Below the pieces are notes generated by a model. The model searched no databases. It saw nothing but the letters and a program-made list of their open reading frames with translations, and had not been told where the DNA came from. Both the position numbers and the translations under genes were made by a program. 64,000 bases of DNA from an uncultured Alphaproteobacteria bacterium (lineage in GTDB: Bacteria > Pseudomonadota > Alphaproteobacteria > Micavibrionales > Micavibrionaceae), in contig CAMLJM010000005.1 in assembly GCA_946480475.1 (NCBI GenBank), positions 1-64,000 of the forward strand, written 5' to 3'. Shown in pieces: positions 17,848-27,005 of this stretch (within the stretch, counting starts at the first letter, position 1; every line of letters starts with the position of its first letter).

Positions 17848-18831
17848 TTGTCTTGGGGTTTTACCAGCAATAAGCACGATCAGTTTTTGCAGGTTTCACC
17901 GCTGCATAAACTAAGACTGCAGCTCTTTGGCAACCCTGTGGGTATTCCTGTCATCATTCTGCATGGCGGCCCGGGGGCGGGAATTCATGAAAAAGAAATC
18001 GAAGCGTATGACCCTGCTTTCTATCGCATCATCACCTTTGACCAGCGCGGTGCAGGACAAAGTACGCCTGCAGGTGAAACGCGTGAAAACACAACAACGG
18101 CCCTGATTGGCGATATCAATAGAATACGACATCATCTGGGTATTCGTGATTTCATTCTGGCAGGCGGAAGTTGGGGCACAACGCTGGCCCTGCTCTATGC
18201 AGAACGTCACCCCCAGCATGTAAAAGGCCTTGTATTACGCGCCACTTACCTGAACCGTAAAGAAGATATGGATTGGATGTATGGCCCTTCAGGCGCCAAC
18301 CAGATCCACCCTGATCATTGGGCCGAATTTATTTCCATCGTGCCGCCGGATCAAAGACATCAACCTCCTAAAGCATACAAAAAGCTCATAAGCAGCACTA
18401 ACCTGCAATTACAAACCGAAGCCATCAGCCTGTGGAATGAATGGCCCCCGGCAGCACCCGGCGACCCGATACGCGCGATCTTCAATAATGCACAGGAGCG
18501 TCAGGACGCTCTTGATTACTCAAGGCTGTCTGCCCATTACTTCGCCAGCAACATGTTCATGAAGGAAAATGAAATCCTGCTGAATATTGATCGCATCAGG
18601 CACATTCCGATTGAAATGGTGCACGGGGCCGAAGACATGATTGTGAAACCTGATGGTGCGATGGCTCTACAGAGAGCACACCCACTGGCACATCTTGAAA
18701 TTGTCGATGGCTGCGGCCATGCCGTACGCCAGCCAGCTCTGTTTGCTGCCCTGATCCGCGCCAGCGAACGCATGAAAACCCGTAGATTGGATGCACATCC
18801 TACCCGGCAGCCTTTCCCCGGCCCTGTTTAG
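17848..18831 (+). CDS. Prolyl aminopeptidase (S33 family)
   Basis: 327 aa from a TTG start, the only usable start in this frame, preceded by AGGGA at 17836-17840. It is an alpha/beta-hydrolase that removes N-terminal proline from peptides. It has the oxyanion motif LHGGPGAG (about 38-45), TFDQRGAGQSTP, the catalytic Ser in GGSWGTT (about 106-112), Asp in HGAEDMIV and His in GCGHAV. It is smaller and more divergent than the second S33 gene at 62469, so its exact substrate is less certain. TATAAT at 17812-17817 is a possible -10 box. Confidence 0.85.
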   Translation: MSWGFTSNKHDQFLQVSPLHKLRLQLFGNPVGIPVIILHGGPGAGIHEKEIEAYDPAFYRIITFDQRGAGQSTPAGETRENTTTALIGDINRIRHHLGIRDFILAGGSWGTTLALLYAERHPQHVKGLVLRATYLNRKEDMDWMYGPSGANQIHPDHWAEFISIVPPDQRHQPPKAYKKLISSTNLQLQTEAISLWNEWPPAAPGDPIRAIFNNAQERQDALDYSRLSAHYFASNMFMKENEILLNIDRIRHIPIEMVHGAEDMIVKPDGAMALQRAHPLAHLEIVDGCGHAVRQPALFAALIRASERMKTRRLDAHPTRQPFPGPV

Positions 18832-18914
18832 AATGGGCAATAATTTTTATGAAAATAGAATTCCTGCGAATCCTTAAAGTCATTGAATTTGTTTGAGAAT
18901 TGGGGATTTGAGAG

Positions 18915-18989
18915 TGGTGCTGCTGGCGAGGATTGAACTCGCGGCCTTACCCTTACCAAGGGTACGCTCTACCACTGAGCTACAGCAGC
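18915..18989 (-). tRNA. tRNA-Thr (GGT)
   Basis: The minus-strand sequence folds as a full cloverleaf. Acceptor GCTGCTG (18983-18989) pairs with CAGCAGC, and the CCA end is encoded at 18915-18917. The anticodon stem TACCC/GGGTA encloses the loop TTGGTAA with anticodon GGT. The T loop GTTCAATCC is standard. Confidence 0.97.
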
Positions 18990-19126
18990 GTCTGGGAGAA
19001 AAGATATCCCACGGAAGGCCCGGAACTTACAATAAAAAAACTGGCCTGTCACGCCCGTTTTGACTATAAATTCCGCTGATTTCCAAGGATATTTCAAGAA
19101 TTAAGCGGTATGGCGGGTTAGGCCCT

Positions 19127-19849
19127 ATGACGAATCAGACTAAAATGAGCGCGAAAGCCCTGACCGATGCCAAACGGGCAGACGCCATGCGCGAAAACCT
19201 GAAACGCCGTAAGATACAGCAAAAGGAACAGGACGATATGCTGAAAACCCAGACAGCCATACAGCCCCTCTCGGAAAATGCCGCGACGGCAATGCCCGGC
19301 ATCATGCCCGATCACTGGATACGCGAACTGGCCACCAAGGAGGGCATGATCGAACCGTTCGTCGAAAAACAAAAACGCGAAGGCAACATTTCCTATGGGC
19401 TGTCCTCTTACGGTTATGATGCGCGGTGCGCCGATGAATTCATGATCTTCACTAATGTGGATAACGCCATTGTCGATCCTAAGAACTTCAGCAACCAAAG
19501 CTTCGTGGAGCGCAAGACCGATGTCTGCGTGATTCCACCCAACAGTTTTGCCCTCGCCCGCACGGTTGAATATTTCCGCATCCCCAAAGATGTGTTGGTC
19601 ATCTGCCTGGGTAAAAGCACGTATGCCCGTTGCGGCATTATCGTCAATGTGACCCCGCTCGAGCCCGGCTGGGAAGGTCACGTCACGCTGGAATTCTCAA
19701 ACACTACGCCATTGCCTGCGAAAATTTACGCAAACGAAGGTGTGTGCCAGTTCTTGTTCTTCAAGGGCTCCAGCCCTTGCGAGGTCAGCTACGCTGACCG
19801 CAGCGGCAAATATATGGGTCAAACGGGCGTAACTTTGCCGCGCCTTTGA
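19127..19849 (+). CDS. dcd: dCTP deaminase
   Basis: 240 aa from ATG 19127. It converts dCTP to dUTP for dTMP synthesis. The conserved domain begins near residue 60 ([10 protein letters not shown]). Diagnostic motifs are [16 protein letters not shown] (about 89-104), the phosphate/active-site segment [11 protein letters not shown] with Arg and Ser, the Glu in [20 protein letters not shown], and [12 protein letters not shown] at the end. Typical bacterial Dcd is about 185 aa, so this form has a ~57-residue Lys/Arg/Gln-rich N-terminal extension. A shorter start at 19238, preceded by AAGGA, would remove most of it. The gene is upstream of murA on the same strand. Confidence 0.92.
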   Translation: MTNQTKMSAKALTDAKRADAMRENLKRRKIQQKEQDDMLKTQTAIQPLSENAATAMPGIMPDHWIRELATKEGMIEPFVEKQKREGNISYGLSSYGYDARCADEFMIFTNVDNAIVDPKNFSNQSFVERKTDVCVIPPNSFALARTVEYFRIPKDVLVICLGKSTYARCGIIVNVTPLEPGWEGHVTLEFSNTTPLPAKIYANEGVCQFLFFKGSSPCEVSYADRSGKYMGQTGVTLPRL

Positions 19850-19896
19850 TCAAAAAACAACATAATAAGAACACAATAAAAGATTAGAGGAATGTG

Positions 19897-21324
19897 ATGG
19901 CCCCGCAAGAAACAAAGACCAAACCAAGAATTATGCCGCCCCTTTCATCCGTGCCGCTGCCGCGCCAGCCGTTGCCGGAAGAAAATCTGCCTGCGCCAGT
20001 GCGCGAGACGGCAAAAGAAACCGAAGTTGAAACACAGCGCGGGTCCGATCTTATTCGTATCCATGGCGGCAAACGCCTGGAAGGCACCATCGAAATCAGC
20101 GGCGCTAAAAATTCCGGCTTGAAGTTGATGTGCGCATCCCTCCTGACAGCAGACACGATGCGCTTCACCAACATGCCGACCACGTTGCGTGATATCCGCA
20201 CACTGACCAAAGTGCTGGAAAGCATTGGCGCGACCATCGCCACGGGACCGGAAGGCACTATGGTGGTACAGGCTAAAAACATCAGCAACGGCCACGCCGA
20301 TTATGAACTGGTGCGTCAAATGCGGGCCAGCATCCTGGTGTTGGGCCCCCTTCTGGCACGTCTGGGTGAAGCCACAGTGTCACTGCCCGGAGGCTGCGCT
20401 ATTGGCACACGCCCTATTGACTTGCATTTGATGGGGCTTGAGAAAATGGGCGCTAAAATTACCTTGGAGGAAGGCTATGTTCACGCCAGCGCCCCCCAGG
20501 GACTGACGGGGGCCGATATCACATTCCCGAAAGTATCCGTGGGCGCCACCGAAAACGTCATGATGGCCGCGACACTGGCTAAAGGCACTACAACGCTATA
20601 CAACGCCGCGCGTGAACCTGAAATCGTCGATCTGGGTGAATGCCTGATCGCCATGGGCGCTAAAATCACAGGCCTCGGCACTTCGGAAATCAGAATCACA
20701 GGCGTCGATAAACTGCACGGTGCGCTGCATAACGTCATTGCTGACCGTATTGAAACCGGCACCTATATGATCGCTGTCGCCCTGACAGGTGGAACACTGC
20801 GTCTGAAAAACACACAGACGAAATTCCTCAACGCTTTGATTGGCCCCCTCAAAGCGGCGGGTGTTTCATTTGATGAAGAGGGCGATGATGTGATCGTGCA
20901 TCGTAATGGTAACCCCCTGGTGGGAACCGACATCATGACCGATCCATACCCAGGTTTCCCTACAGATTTACAGGCGCAATTCATGACCATGCTGACCCAG
21001 TGCGAAGGTGCCGGTATGGTAACGGAAACCGTTTTCGAAAATCGTTTCATGCATGTGCCAGAACTTTGCCGTATGGGTGCGAATATCACTGTGCACGGCA
21101 GTTCAGCAATTGTACGCGGGGTAAAGAAACTCAAAGGCGCCGACGTCATGGCCACCGATCTGCGTGCATCTGTGGCACTGGTTCTGGCAGGTCTGGTTGC
21201 CGAAGGTACAACCACTGTACACCGCATTTACCACCTTGATCGTGGCTACGAAAACCTTGTGGCCAAGCTTCAGGCTTGCGGCGCGCATATAGAACGCGTC
21301 AGAGGGCGTAGTGATGACGACTAG
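19897..21324 (+). CDS. murA: UDP-N-acetylglucosamine 1-carboxyvinyltransferase
   Basis: 475 aa. It catalyses the first committed step of peptidoglycan synthesis (enolpyruvyl transfer to UDP-GlcNAc). The conserved part starts at IRIHGGKRLEGTIEISGAKNSGLKLM (about 50-75). The catalytic Cys is residue 167 in PGGCAIGTRPIDLHL, so the enzyme should be fosfomycin-sensitive. Also present are VGATENVMMAATLA and DPYPGFPTDLQAQ. ATG 19897 is preferred over GTG 19894 because TAGAGG (19885-19890) is better spaced. The first ~48 residues form a Pro/Glu-rich extension not normal for MurA. It overlaps the UPF0262 gene by 11 bases. Confidence 0.96.
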   Translation: MAPQETKTKPRIMPPLSSVPLPRQPLPEENLPAPVRETAKETEVETQRGSDLIRIHGGKRLEGTIEISGAKNSGLKLMCASLLTADTMRFTNMPTTLRDIRTLTKVLESIGATIATGPEGTMVVQAKNISNGHADYELVRQMRASILVLGPLLARLGEATVSLPGGCAIGTRPIDLHLMGLEKMGAKITLEEGYVHASAPQGLTGADITFPKVSVGATENVMMAATLAKGTTTLYNAAREPEIVDLGECLIAMGAKITGLGTSEIRITGVDKLHGALHNVIADRIETGTYMIAVALTGGTLRLKNTQTKFLNALIGPLKAAGVSFDEEGDDVIVHRNGNPLVGTDIMTDPYPGFPTDLQAQFMTMLTQCEGAGMVTETVFENRFMHVPELCRMGANITVHGSSAIVRGVKKLKGADVMATDLRASVALVLAGLVAEGTTTVHRIYHLDRGYENLVAKLQACGAHIERVRGRSDDD

Positions 21325-21802
21325 CAGCATTGCGCACATCACGCTGCAAGAACCCGATGGCGAAAACGCATCGACCGGTTTTATGCAGCATGAGCGTACG
21401 CAAGCCCTGCAGGAACTCATTAACAACGCCCACTTCCAGCCTATTAATGATAATCATGGCCCTTACGATATAAATCTGTCGGTACAAAATGGTTATCTGG
21501 TGCTGGACCTTGAAAACAGTGCCCACCAAAATCTTCAGACACTCGCCTTGTCCTTGCGCCCTTATCACCGCATCATCCAGGACTATTTCATGATCATCCG
21601 CAGCTATGAAGAGGCGCGCATGTCCGCAGGCCCTGAGAAGCTGGAGGCCATCGATATGGGCCGCCGGGGTATCCATAATGAAGGCGCCCGCCTTCTCATG
21701 GAACGTTTAGAGGACAAAATCGAAATGGATTTTGAAACCGCGCGAAAATTCTTTACTCTCATTTGCGTTCTGCACAAGACCGATATCAGCCTGATGGGCT
21801 GA
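21314..21802 (+). CDS. UPF0262 family protein
   Basis: 162 aa from ATG 21314, 7 bases after AGAGGG at 21301-21306; a GTG at 21311 is the alternative. The sequence HERTQALQELINNAHFQP, LVLDLENS, LRPYHRIIQDYFMIIRSYEEA and RRGIHNEGARLLMERLEDKIEMDFETARKFFTLICVLH matches the uncharacterised UPF0262 family of alphaproteobacteria, whose gene is regularly next to murA. It is cytosolic, with no known function. The 11-base overlap with murA implies coupled translation. Confidence 0.88.
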   Translation: MTTSSIAHITLQEPDGENASTGFMQHERTQALQELINNAHFQPINDNHGPYDINLSVQNGYLVLDLENSAHQNLQTLALSLRPYHRIIQDYFMIIRSYEEARMSAGPEKLEAIDMGRRGIHNEGARLLMERLEDKIEMDFETARKFFTLICVLHKTDISLMG

Positions 21803-21821
21803 CCAACAAACGGATTTATGA

Positions 21822-23336
21822 ATGGCTTTTCAGGGAACACCGGATTTTGATCTCTGCGTGATTGGCGGCGGCGTGAATGGCGCGGGTATTGCCCGTGATG
21901 CCGCTATGCGTGGCCTGTCTGTCCTGCTTGTGGAAGCACAGGATATCGCCGGGGCAACATCTTCCGCCAGCACCAAATTGGTTCATGGCGGCTTGCGTTA
22001 CCTTGAAACATATCAATTCCGCCTTGTACGCGAGTCATTGCAGGAACGCGAAATACTGATGCGCCTTGCCCCCCACATCATTAAGCCGCTTGATTTCGTG
22101 ATGCCCCATACCCCAGGCCTGCGTCCGGCATGGATGATCCGTACAGGCCTTTTCATTTACGATCATTTGGGCGGAAAAATATCTCTGCCTAAATCACGCT
22201 CTGTCGATTTCAAGAAAGACGCTTGCGGACGCCCTCTCAAAGATCAATACGCGCATGGCTATCACTACAGCGATTGCTGGGTCGAGGATTCACGTCTGGT
22301 AGTCTTGAATGCCATGTCAGCCGCAGAACATGGCGCGCGCATCATGACGCGTACAGCCTGCATTGGGCTAGAGCCCACTAAAGACAAATCCTGCTGGGTC
22401 GTAAAACTGCGTAACATCAACATCGGCTACGAAGGTAGTTTTACTGCGCGCGCCGTTGTGAATGCCACAGGCCCCTGGGTGCGCAAGTTCCTGGAAGGTG
22501 TGCAGACAACGACAGATATCACACCCAAAGTGCGCTTGATCAAGGGCAGTCATATTATATTACCGCGCCTGTACGAAGGATCTCATACTTATTTATTACA
22601 GCAACCAGACCGCCGTATCGTATTCGCCATTCCTTACGAAGGGCATTACACCTTGGTCGGCACCACTGATGTTGAATATAAGGGCGATCCTGCCAACGTC
22701 TCGATCGATGAGGGTGAAATCAATTACCTGATCAAAGCTGTAAATCTGTATTTCAAATCACAGGTAAGCCCCAAGCACATATTCTGGACCTATAGCGGCG
22801 TCCGCCCGCTTCTGGACGATGGCGACAGCAATGCCACGAACGTAACACGCGATTACAAACTGGTTCCGGATTCTTCACGTGGCCCTCTGATCCTGTCAGT
22901 GTTCGGCGGCAAACTCACAACCTACCGCAAACTTTCAGAACATGCGGTCGATATGCTGTTCCGCCTTCAAAAATATAAGTTCAGGCATACCAGAACCGAT
23001 CTCGAACCTTTACCAGGTGGCGACATACATGCCATAGACGTATTTATCAAAACCAATGTCAAAAAATACACCTGGTTGCCCGAAGCGTTATTAAAGCGCT
23101 ATGCCCACACCTATGGGACACGTATGAATACTTTCCTGAAAGGTAAACAATCGCTCGAAGATCTGGGTATTCATTACGGTGATAACGTTTATGAGGCGGA
23201 ACTTGATTATCTCGCCATTCATGAATGGGCGCGTAATATGGATGATATTCTGTGGCGTCGCACCAAGCTGGGTCTGCATATTTCTGATGAAACCTATGCT
23301 AATTTAAGCAGTTACGGATCCTTTAAAGCCGCATAG
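21822..23336 (+). CDS. glpD: Aerobic glycerol-3-phosphate dehydrogenase
   Basis: 504 aa. It is an FAD-dependent, membrane-associated enzyme oxidising glycerol-3-phosphate to dihydroxyacetone phosphate and feeding electrons to quinone. The FAD-binding DLCVIGGGVNGAGIARDAAMRG (about 9-30) and the SSASTKLVHGGLRYLE motif (about 47-62) are classic GlpD. FWTYSGVRPLLDDG and FGGKLTTYRKLSEHAVD occur further on. It lies 14 bases upstream of glpK; the pair makes a glycerol-use operon, with no glpF in view. Confidence 0.96.
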   Translation: MAFQGTPDFDLCVIGGGVNGAGIARDAAMRGLSVLLVEAQDIAGATSSASTKLVHGGLRYLETYQFRLVRESLQEREILMRLAPHIIKPLDFVMPHTPGLRPAWMIRTGLFIYDHLGGKISLPKSRSVDFKKDACGRPLKDQYAHGYHYSDCWVEDSRLVVLNAMSAAEHGARIMTRTACIGLEPTKDKSCWVVKLRNINIGYEGSFTARAVVNATGPWVRKFLEGVQTTTDITPKVRLIKGSHIILPRLYEGSHTYLLQQPDRRIVFAIPYEGHYTLVGTTDVEYKGDPANVSIDEGEINYLIKAVNLYFKSQVSPKHIFWTYSGVRPLLDDGDSNATNVTRDYKLVPDSSRGPLILSVFGGKLTTYRKLSEHAVDMLFRLQKYKFRHTRTDLEPLPGGDIHAIDVFIKTNVKKYTWLPEALLKRYAHTYGTRMNTFLKGKQSLEDLGIHYGDNVYEAELDYLAIHEWARNMDDILWRRTKLGLHISDETYANLSSYGSFKAA

Positions 23337-23350
23337 AGAAAGGCCTGCTC

Positions 23351-24835
23351 ATGAAGAATGCGATCCTCGCCATTGATCAGGGCACAACCAGTTCCCGCGC
23401 GATACTTTTCTCGGAAGACGGGAAAATCATGAATATCCGTCAAAAGGAACTTACGCTTCATTATCCTCATAATGGCTGGGTGGAACAAAATGCACGTGAT
23501 ATCTGGAATGATACGTTATGGGCATGCCGCGCAATCATTGACGATCAGCCGGATGCAAAAATCGCCGGTATCGGCATCACCAACCAGCGCGAAACAACTG
23601 TCCTGTGGAATCGCAAGACAGGCGAGCCTGTCTATAACGCTATCGTTTGGCAGGACCGCCGCACTGCAGACCTCTGTGCGGATTTGAAAGCCAAAGGCTA
23701 TGAAGCAGCCATCCGGAGTAAGACTGGCCTGCTGCTCGATTCCTACTTCTCCGCCACTAAAATAGCCTGGGTGCTGGATAATGTTGAAGGGGCACGCGCC
23801 GCCGCTGAAAAAGGGGACCTGGCTTTTGGTACGATTGACTGCTTCCTGCTGTGGAAGCTGACCAATGGCAAGATACATGCCACCGATGCCACCAATGCAT
23901 CCCGGACCATGATTTTCAACATCCGTACACAAAGCTGGGATGATGAACTTCTGAAACTCTTCAACATCCCCAAATCACTCCTGCCTGAGGTAAAAGACAA
24001 CGTTGCTGATTTCGGCCAGTCTGATGCGGCACTTCTCGGCCAATCCTATACGATTGGCGGCATGGCCGGCGACCAGCAAGCCGCCGTCATCGGGCAGGCC
24101 TGTTTCAAACCCGGTATGGTAAAATCCACTTACGGTACTGGTTGTTTTGCCTTGATGAATATCGGCGTTAATTTCCGTGAGTCACAAAACCGTCTCCTGA
24201 CGACGCAGGCGTATCGTTTTGATGGTCAATCCACCTACGCGATAGAGGGTTCTATTTTTGTAGCCGGGGCCGCTGTGCAATGGCTGCGTGATGGCCTTCA
24301 CCTTTTCCCCCGCGCTTCGGATAGTGAACCGCTCGCAACCAGTGTCCCTGACACTCATGGCGTTTATTTTGTGCCCGCCTTCACGGGCTTGGGCGCCCCT
24401 TACTGGAACCCGCATGCGCGCGCGGCCATCATGGGGCTGACCCGGGAAACTACAGATGCGCATCTCACACGTGCCACACTGGAAGCCCAGGCCTATCAAA
24501 CCCTCGACCTGATGGCAGCCATGAAAGCCGATACCCACACAATCCCCGAAGTCATCCGGGCTGATGGCGGCCTGGTGGCTAATAAATTCGTCTGCCAGTT
24601 TATTGCCGATATGCTGGACACACCGCTCGACATCCCCGAAATCACTGAAACCACGGCGTTGGGCGCAGCTTACCTCGCAGGCCTGCAGGCGGGGCTGTAT
24701 CAGGGCCTTGATGATATTGGGACCCGCTGGCAACTGGCGCAGCGTTATATGCCGCAAATGGACGCCGATAAGCGCAATTCCCTTTATAAAGGCTGGCAAA
24801 GCGCTATAAACAGCGTTATCGCACACGCTCAATGA
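23351..24835 (+). CDS. glpK: Glycerol kinase
   Basis: 494 aa, full length. It phosphorylates glycerol to glycerol-3-phosphate. It has the N-terminal phosphate-binding LAIDQGTTSSRAILF (about 6-20), GITNQRETTVLW, IVWQDRRT, the GGMAGDQQAAVIGQ loop, KSTYGTGCF and YFVPAFTGLGAPYWNPHARAAIMGLTR (FGGY signature region). AAAGG precedes the ATG. It follows glpD directly, so substrate flows glycerol to G3P to DHAP. Confidence 0.97.
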   Translation: MKNAILAIDQGTTSSRAILFSEDGKIMNIRQKELTLHYPHNGWVEQNARDIWNDTLWACRAIIDDQPDAKIAGIGITNQRETTVLWNRKTGEPVYNAIVWQDRRTADLCADLKAKGYEAAIRSKTGLLLDSYFSATKIAWVLDNVEGARAAAEKGDLAFGTIDCFLLWKLTNGKIHATDATNASRTMIFNIRTQSWDDELLKLFNIPKSLLPEVKDNVADFGQSDAALLGQSYTIGGMAGDQQAAVIGQACFKPGMVKSTYGTGCFALMNIGVNFRESQNRLLTTQAYRFDGQSTYAIEGSIFVAGAAVQWLRDGLHLFPRASDSEPLATSVPDTHGVYFVPAFTGLGAPYWNPHARAAIMGLTRETTDAHLTRATLEAQAYQTLDLMAAMKADTHTIPEVIRADGGLVANKFVCQFIADMLDTPLDIPEITETTALGAAYLAGLQAGLYQGLDDIGTRWQLAQRYMPQMDADKRNSLYKGWQSAINSVIAHAQ

Positions 24836-24956
24836 TTTTCATAACAATCGATAGCCTTTATTAAGCGGAAAAAGTATTTGCCAGCAGTCGCAGGCAGGTA
24901 TTAGATGAAACCCAATTATAAAAATGCATCAAACAGGTTTCATCGAGGTTTCTAGT

Positions 24957-26081
24957 ATGTCTGCTTTTACACGTACAATCCGTTCATCTTTTTCGGGCGC
25001 TGCGGCCTCAGTAGCACTGGCCATTGGCGTAGCTGCCAGCGCACCCGCCCAGGCACAGTTCAGAAGTCAGGTTCCGCAATTCCCCGACTCCTGCGTTTCA
25101 TTTGATGGGGATCAGACAAGACGTCAGCAGCGTTATGACGAAGCCCTGTCCATGCTGGTCAAGAACCTGAAAGCTTATTCCGGCTGGGAAGATATTCGTA
25201 AACAGATGAAGGCAACTAACACGGAACTGGAAGGCCTGTGCCCCAGTATAACTGTACCCTCCGCTGTTAAAGATGTTCCGCAAGCCAAGGCTTTCGCTGT
25301 CAATGTGAAAGACCCCTCCACAGGCCAAGCAATTGACCCCAAGAAGTTCAAATCCATGATCGAAGAGGGTAACTATTCCATCACAGGCCCTATTCTTACA
25401 ATCATTAGCACCTATACGATGAATCCGGAATCAAACCCGCTCATCGCCGATGACCATGATTTGAATACACGCGTTCTTCTGATGACAGCCCTGCAATCCA
25501 ATGCGGCTGCAGAATTCATTCTGGCTGGGGCCGAAGCAGGCGGAAAAGATGAACGTTTCGGCGATCTTAATTTTGCTTATACGATATTCCCCAGACTGGC
25601 TGCAGAAATTTCAGATATTCACGCACAAGCCATCGCCGCAAAGTCCCAGAACCGTGCGCTTAACGAAACTGAAAAAACAAAATTCCGGCAAACACTTTTC
25701 ACGATAATGCTGAAGGACCCTGGTATGCGTGCAAACGCCGCAGAAGGCGCCCTGAAGCAATTGGCTGGAACCTTGATACAGAACGCTCTGGAAGATAAAC
25801 CTGTAGCATTGCCTGCTTTCAAAGCATTCAGCGTTCAAGGGGTCGCTGATAAATTACAACGCTTCCCTGGTAAACTCACAGAAGCGCCAGCCTTGAAAAC
25901 ATATAAATCGGATTGGGACGCGCGTCCCAGCGAAGATGCCGTAAAAGCCATGGAAGGAAAATTACCAGAACTCCCAGCCATGGCGCGGGATGCTGCCAGA
26001 ACTATGAAGGAGCAACAGAAGGCGCACGAAGAGATGAAAAGGTCCCTCCCGCCCGGCTTCATTATCATCACACCTCAATAA
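24957..26081 (+). CDS. Secreted alpha-helical protein of unknown function
   Basis: 374 aa from ATG 24957, with GAGG at 24945-24948; an in-frame ATG at 24924 would spoil the signal peptide. The signal peptide (about 1-34) ends APAQAQ. The mature protein is largely helical and polar, with two Cys (in DSCVSF and GLCPSI), Asn/Ala-rich segments such as LLMTALQSNAAAEFILAGAEAGGKDERF, and a coiled-coil-prone C-terminus MARDAARTMKEQQKAHEEMKRS. I do not recognise a family. It has its own terminator. Confidence 0.65.
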   Translation: MSAFTRTIRSSFSGAAASVALAIGVAASAPAQAQFRSQVPQFPDSCVSFDGDQTRRQQRYDEALSMLVKNLKAYSGWEDIRKQMKATNTELEGLCPSITVPSAVKDVPQAKAFAVNVKDPSTGQAIDPKKFKSMIEEGNYSITGPILTIISTYTMNPESNPLIADDHDLNTRVLLMTALQSNAAAEFILAGAEAGGKDERFGDLNFAYTIFPRLAAEISDIHAQAIAAKSQNRALNETEKTKFRQTLFTIMLKDPGMRANAAEGALKQLAGTLIQNALEDKPVALPAFKAFSVQGVADKLQRFPGKLTEAPALKTYKSDWDARPSEDAVKAMEGKLPELPAMARDAARTMKEQQKAHEEMKRSLPPGFIIITPQ

Positions 26082-26088
26082 ACAAAGG

Positions 26089-26113
26089 CGGCAGTTCAGA
26101 CTGCCGTTTTTTT
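26089..26113 (+). terminator. Intrinsic terminator
   Basis: CGGCAGT (26089-26095) pairs with ACTGCCG (26100-26106), followed by seven T, directly after the secreted-protein gene. The tail reaches the stop codon of the convergent small-protein gene at 26112. Confidence 0.85.
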
Positions 26114-26300
26114 ATTTTTTAAATCTAGAACCTGGTGCCGCTATTGGATGAATTGGAATATTAATGCATAGACTATGATTTGTAGCCCTACAGAGATTCT
26201 TTCTGAAATCAAGGGAAGTCATGGCAATACAAAATCCTGCGACAAGTAGAACTGGCAGCAAGACTAACCATATCTTCTTATTAAACGTAATTTTCATCAT
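26112..26300 (-). CDS. Small membrane protein, copy A of a three-gene array
   Basis: 62 aa from the double ATG at 26300/26297. The N-terminus MKITFNKKIWLVLLPVLLVAG is a basic start plus one hydrophobic helix; the rest is a short extracytoplasmic tail with two Cys (LCRA, SLCI). The leader just upstream (CCGGGATGTGGAG then ATGATG) matches the leader of copy B at 26600-26620, and the first ~20 residues are clearly related to copy B. No family is recognised. The region is AT-rich compared with its neighbours. Confidence 0.5.
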   Translation of the reverse strand: MMKITFNKKIWLVLLPVLLVAGFCIAMTSLDFRKNLCRATNHSLCINIPIHPIAAPGSRFKK

Positions 26301-26330
26301 CTCCACATCCCGGATTTGTATTGCACTCAA

Positions 26331-26603
26331 TCAGTACAAGTCCCCATTAAAGCCCCAATCTCTTGAACAAAATTCTTTATTCTTCATTCTTTTAATATAA
26401 GAAGAGCAATATTTCTCATTAGCGACATTCCCTAGAAGCTGACTCCAATGTTGTTGTTCAGACTCATTTATTGTGTGTTTTTGCGCGTTGTCTTCAGCAG
26501 AAGGTGCTTGTACGTAGATAAAAAGCAACAAGCTGCAAGTAGTAAGAGTAAGTAAGCAACCAGCCACAAGAACCATCTTTCTGTTAAGCGTAATTCTCAT
26601 CAT
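26331..26603 (-). CDS. Small membrane protein, copy B of a three-gene array
   Basis: 90 aa (or 89) from ATG 26603/26600, preceded by GATGTGAGGGG. It starts MRITLNRKMVLVAGCLLTL, related to copy A, with a membrane helix at about 9-30, then a polar tail with two Cys (KYCSSY and EFCSRDW). An in-frame ATG at 26654 exists but lies upstream of the repeated leader and is less likely. It could be a small envelope or stress protein; function unknown. Confidence 0.5.
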   Translation of the reverse strand: MMRITLNRKMVLVAGCLLTLTTCSLLLFIYVQAPSAEDNAQKHTINESEQQHWSQLLGNVANEKYCSSYIKRMKNKEFCSRDWGFNGDLY

Positions 26604-26709
26604 CCCCTCACATCCGGGTTCGTTTTGTACGATTAGAAATATAAATTTTAACATTCATAGGATTTTATTACTCCTTAGGGATATCCGCCAAAATGTCCTC
26701 CCCCAAGGA

Positions 26710-26901
26710 TTATTCATTTTTACTAGTAGTTCTTTGCTTCCATTTCTCATATTTTTCTGGCGTCATCGTTTCCTTTAACTGAGAATCTGTCATAACAGAT
26801 GTTCTATCTACCACTACATTTCTGCCCAAGTGGTGATTAATTACACTCACTCCAGCCCCAGACGCAAACCATACAATCACTGGCAATAATAAAACTGCCA
26901 A
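26710..26901 (-). CDS. Small membrane protein, copy C of a three-gene array, start uncertain
   Basis: 63 aa from TTG 26901: hydrophobic helix AVLLLPVIVWFASGAG, then a polar tail ending TPEKYEKWKQRTTSKNE. The same leader as in copies A and B (CCGGATGTGAGGGG at about 26942-26955, minus strand) lies upstream, and the frame stays open between it and the TTG, encoding KIKIGSKKKKILIV. At the position of the ATGATG in the other copies this copy reads AAGATA. Either TTG, an ATA start, or loss of function is possible. Confidence 0.4.
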   Translation of the reverse strand: MAVLLLPVIVWFASGAGVSVINHHLGRNVVVDRTSVMTDSQLKETMTPEKYEKWKQRTTSKNE

Positions 26902-26941
26902 GACGATCAGAATCTTTTTTTTCTTACTTCCTATTTTTATC

Positions 26942-26970
26942 TTCCCCTCACATCCGGTTTGTGTGTTGCT
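26942..26970 (-). repeat. Leader repeat shared by the small-protein array (copy C; others at 26301-26320 and 26604-26625)
   Basis: The minus-strand sequence CCGGATGTGAGGGG occurs here and at about 26604-26617, and as CCGGGATGTGGAG at 26301-26313. The bases upstream of each (TTTGT/TTGC-rich) are also similar. The repeat sits directly before each small ORF, so it carries the ribosome binding site and was duplicated with the genes. Confidence 0.6.
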
Positions 26971-27005
26971 ACTCTCCGGATTGTACGCCAGCTTCCCCCG
27001 TGGCG

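Noticed and set aside
19118..19681. A 187-codon frame antisense to dcd
   Set aside because: It mirrors a strongly conserved enzyme and has no features of its own; a codon-bias shadow.
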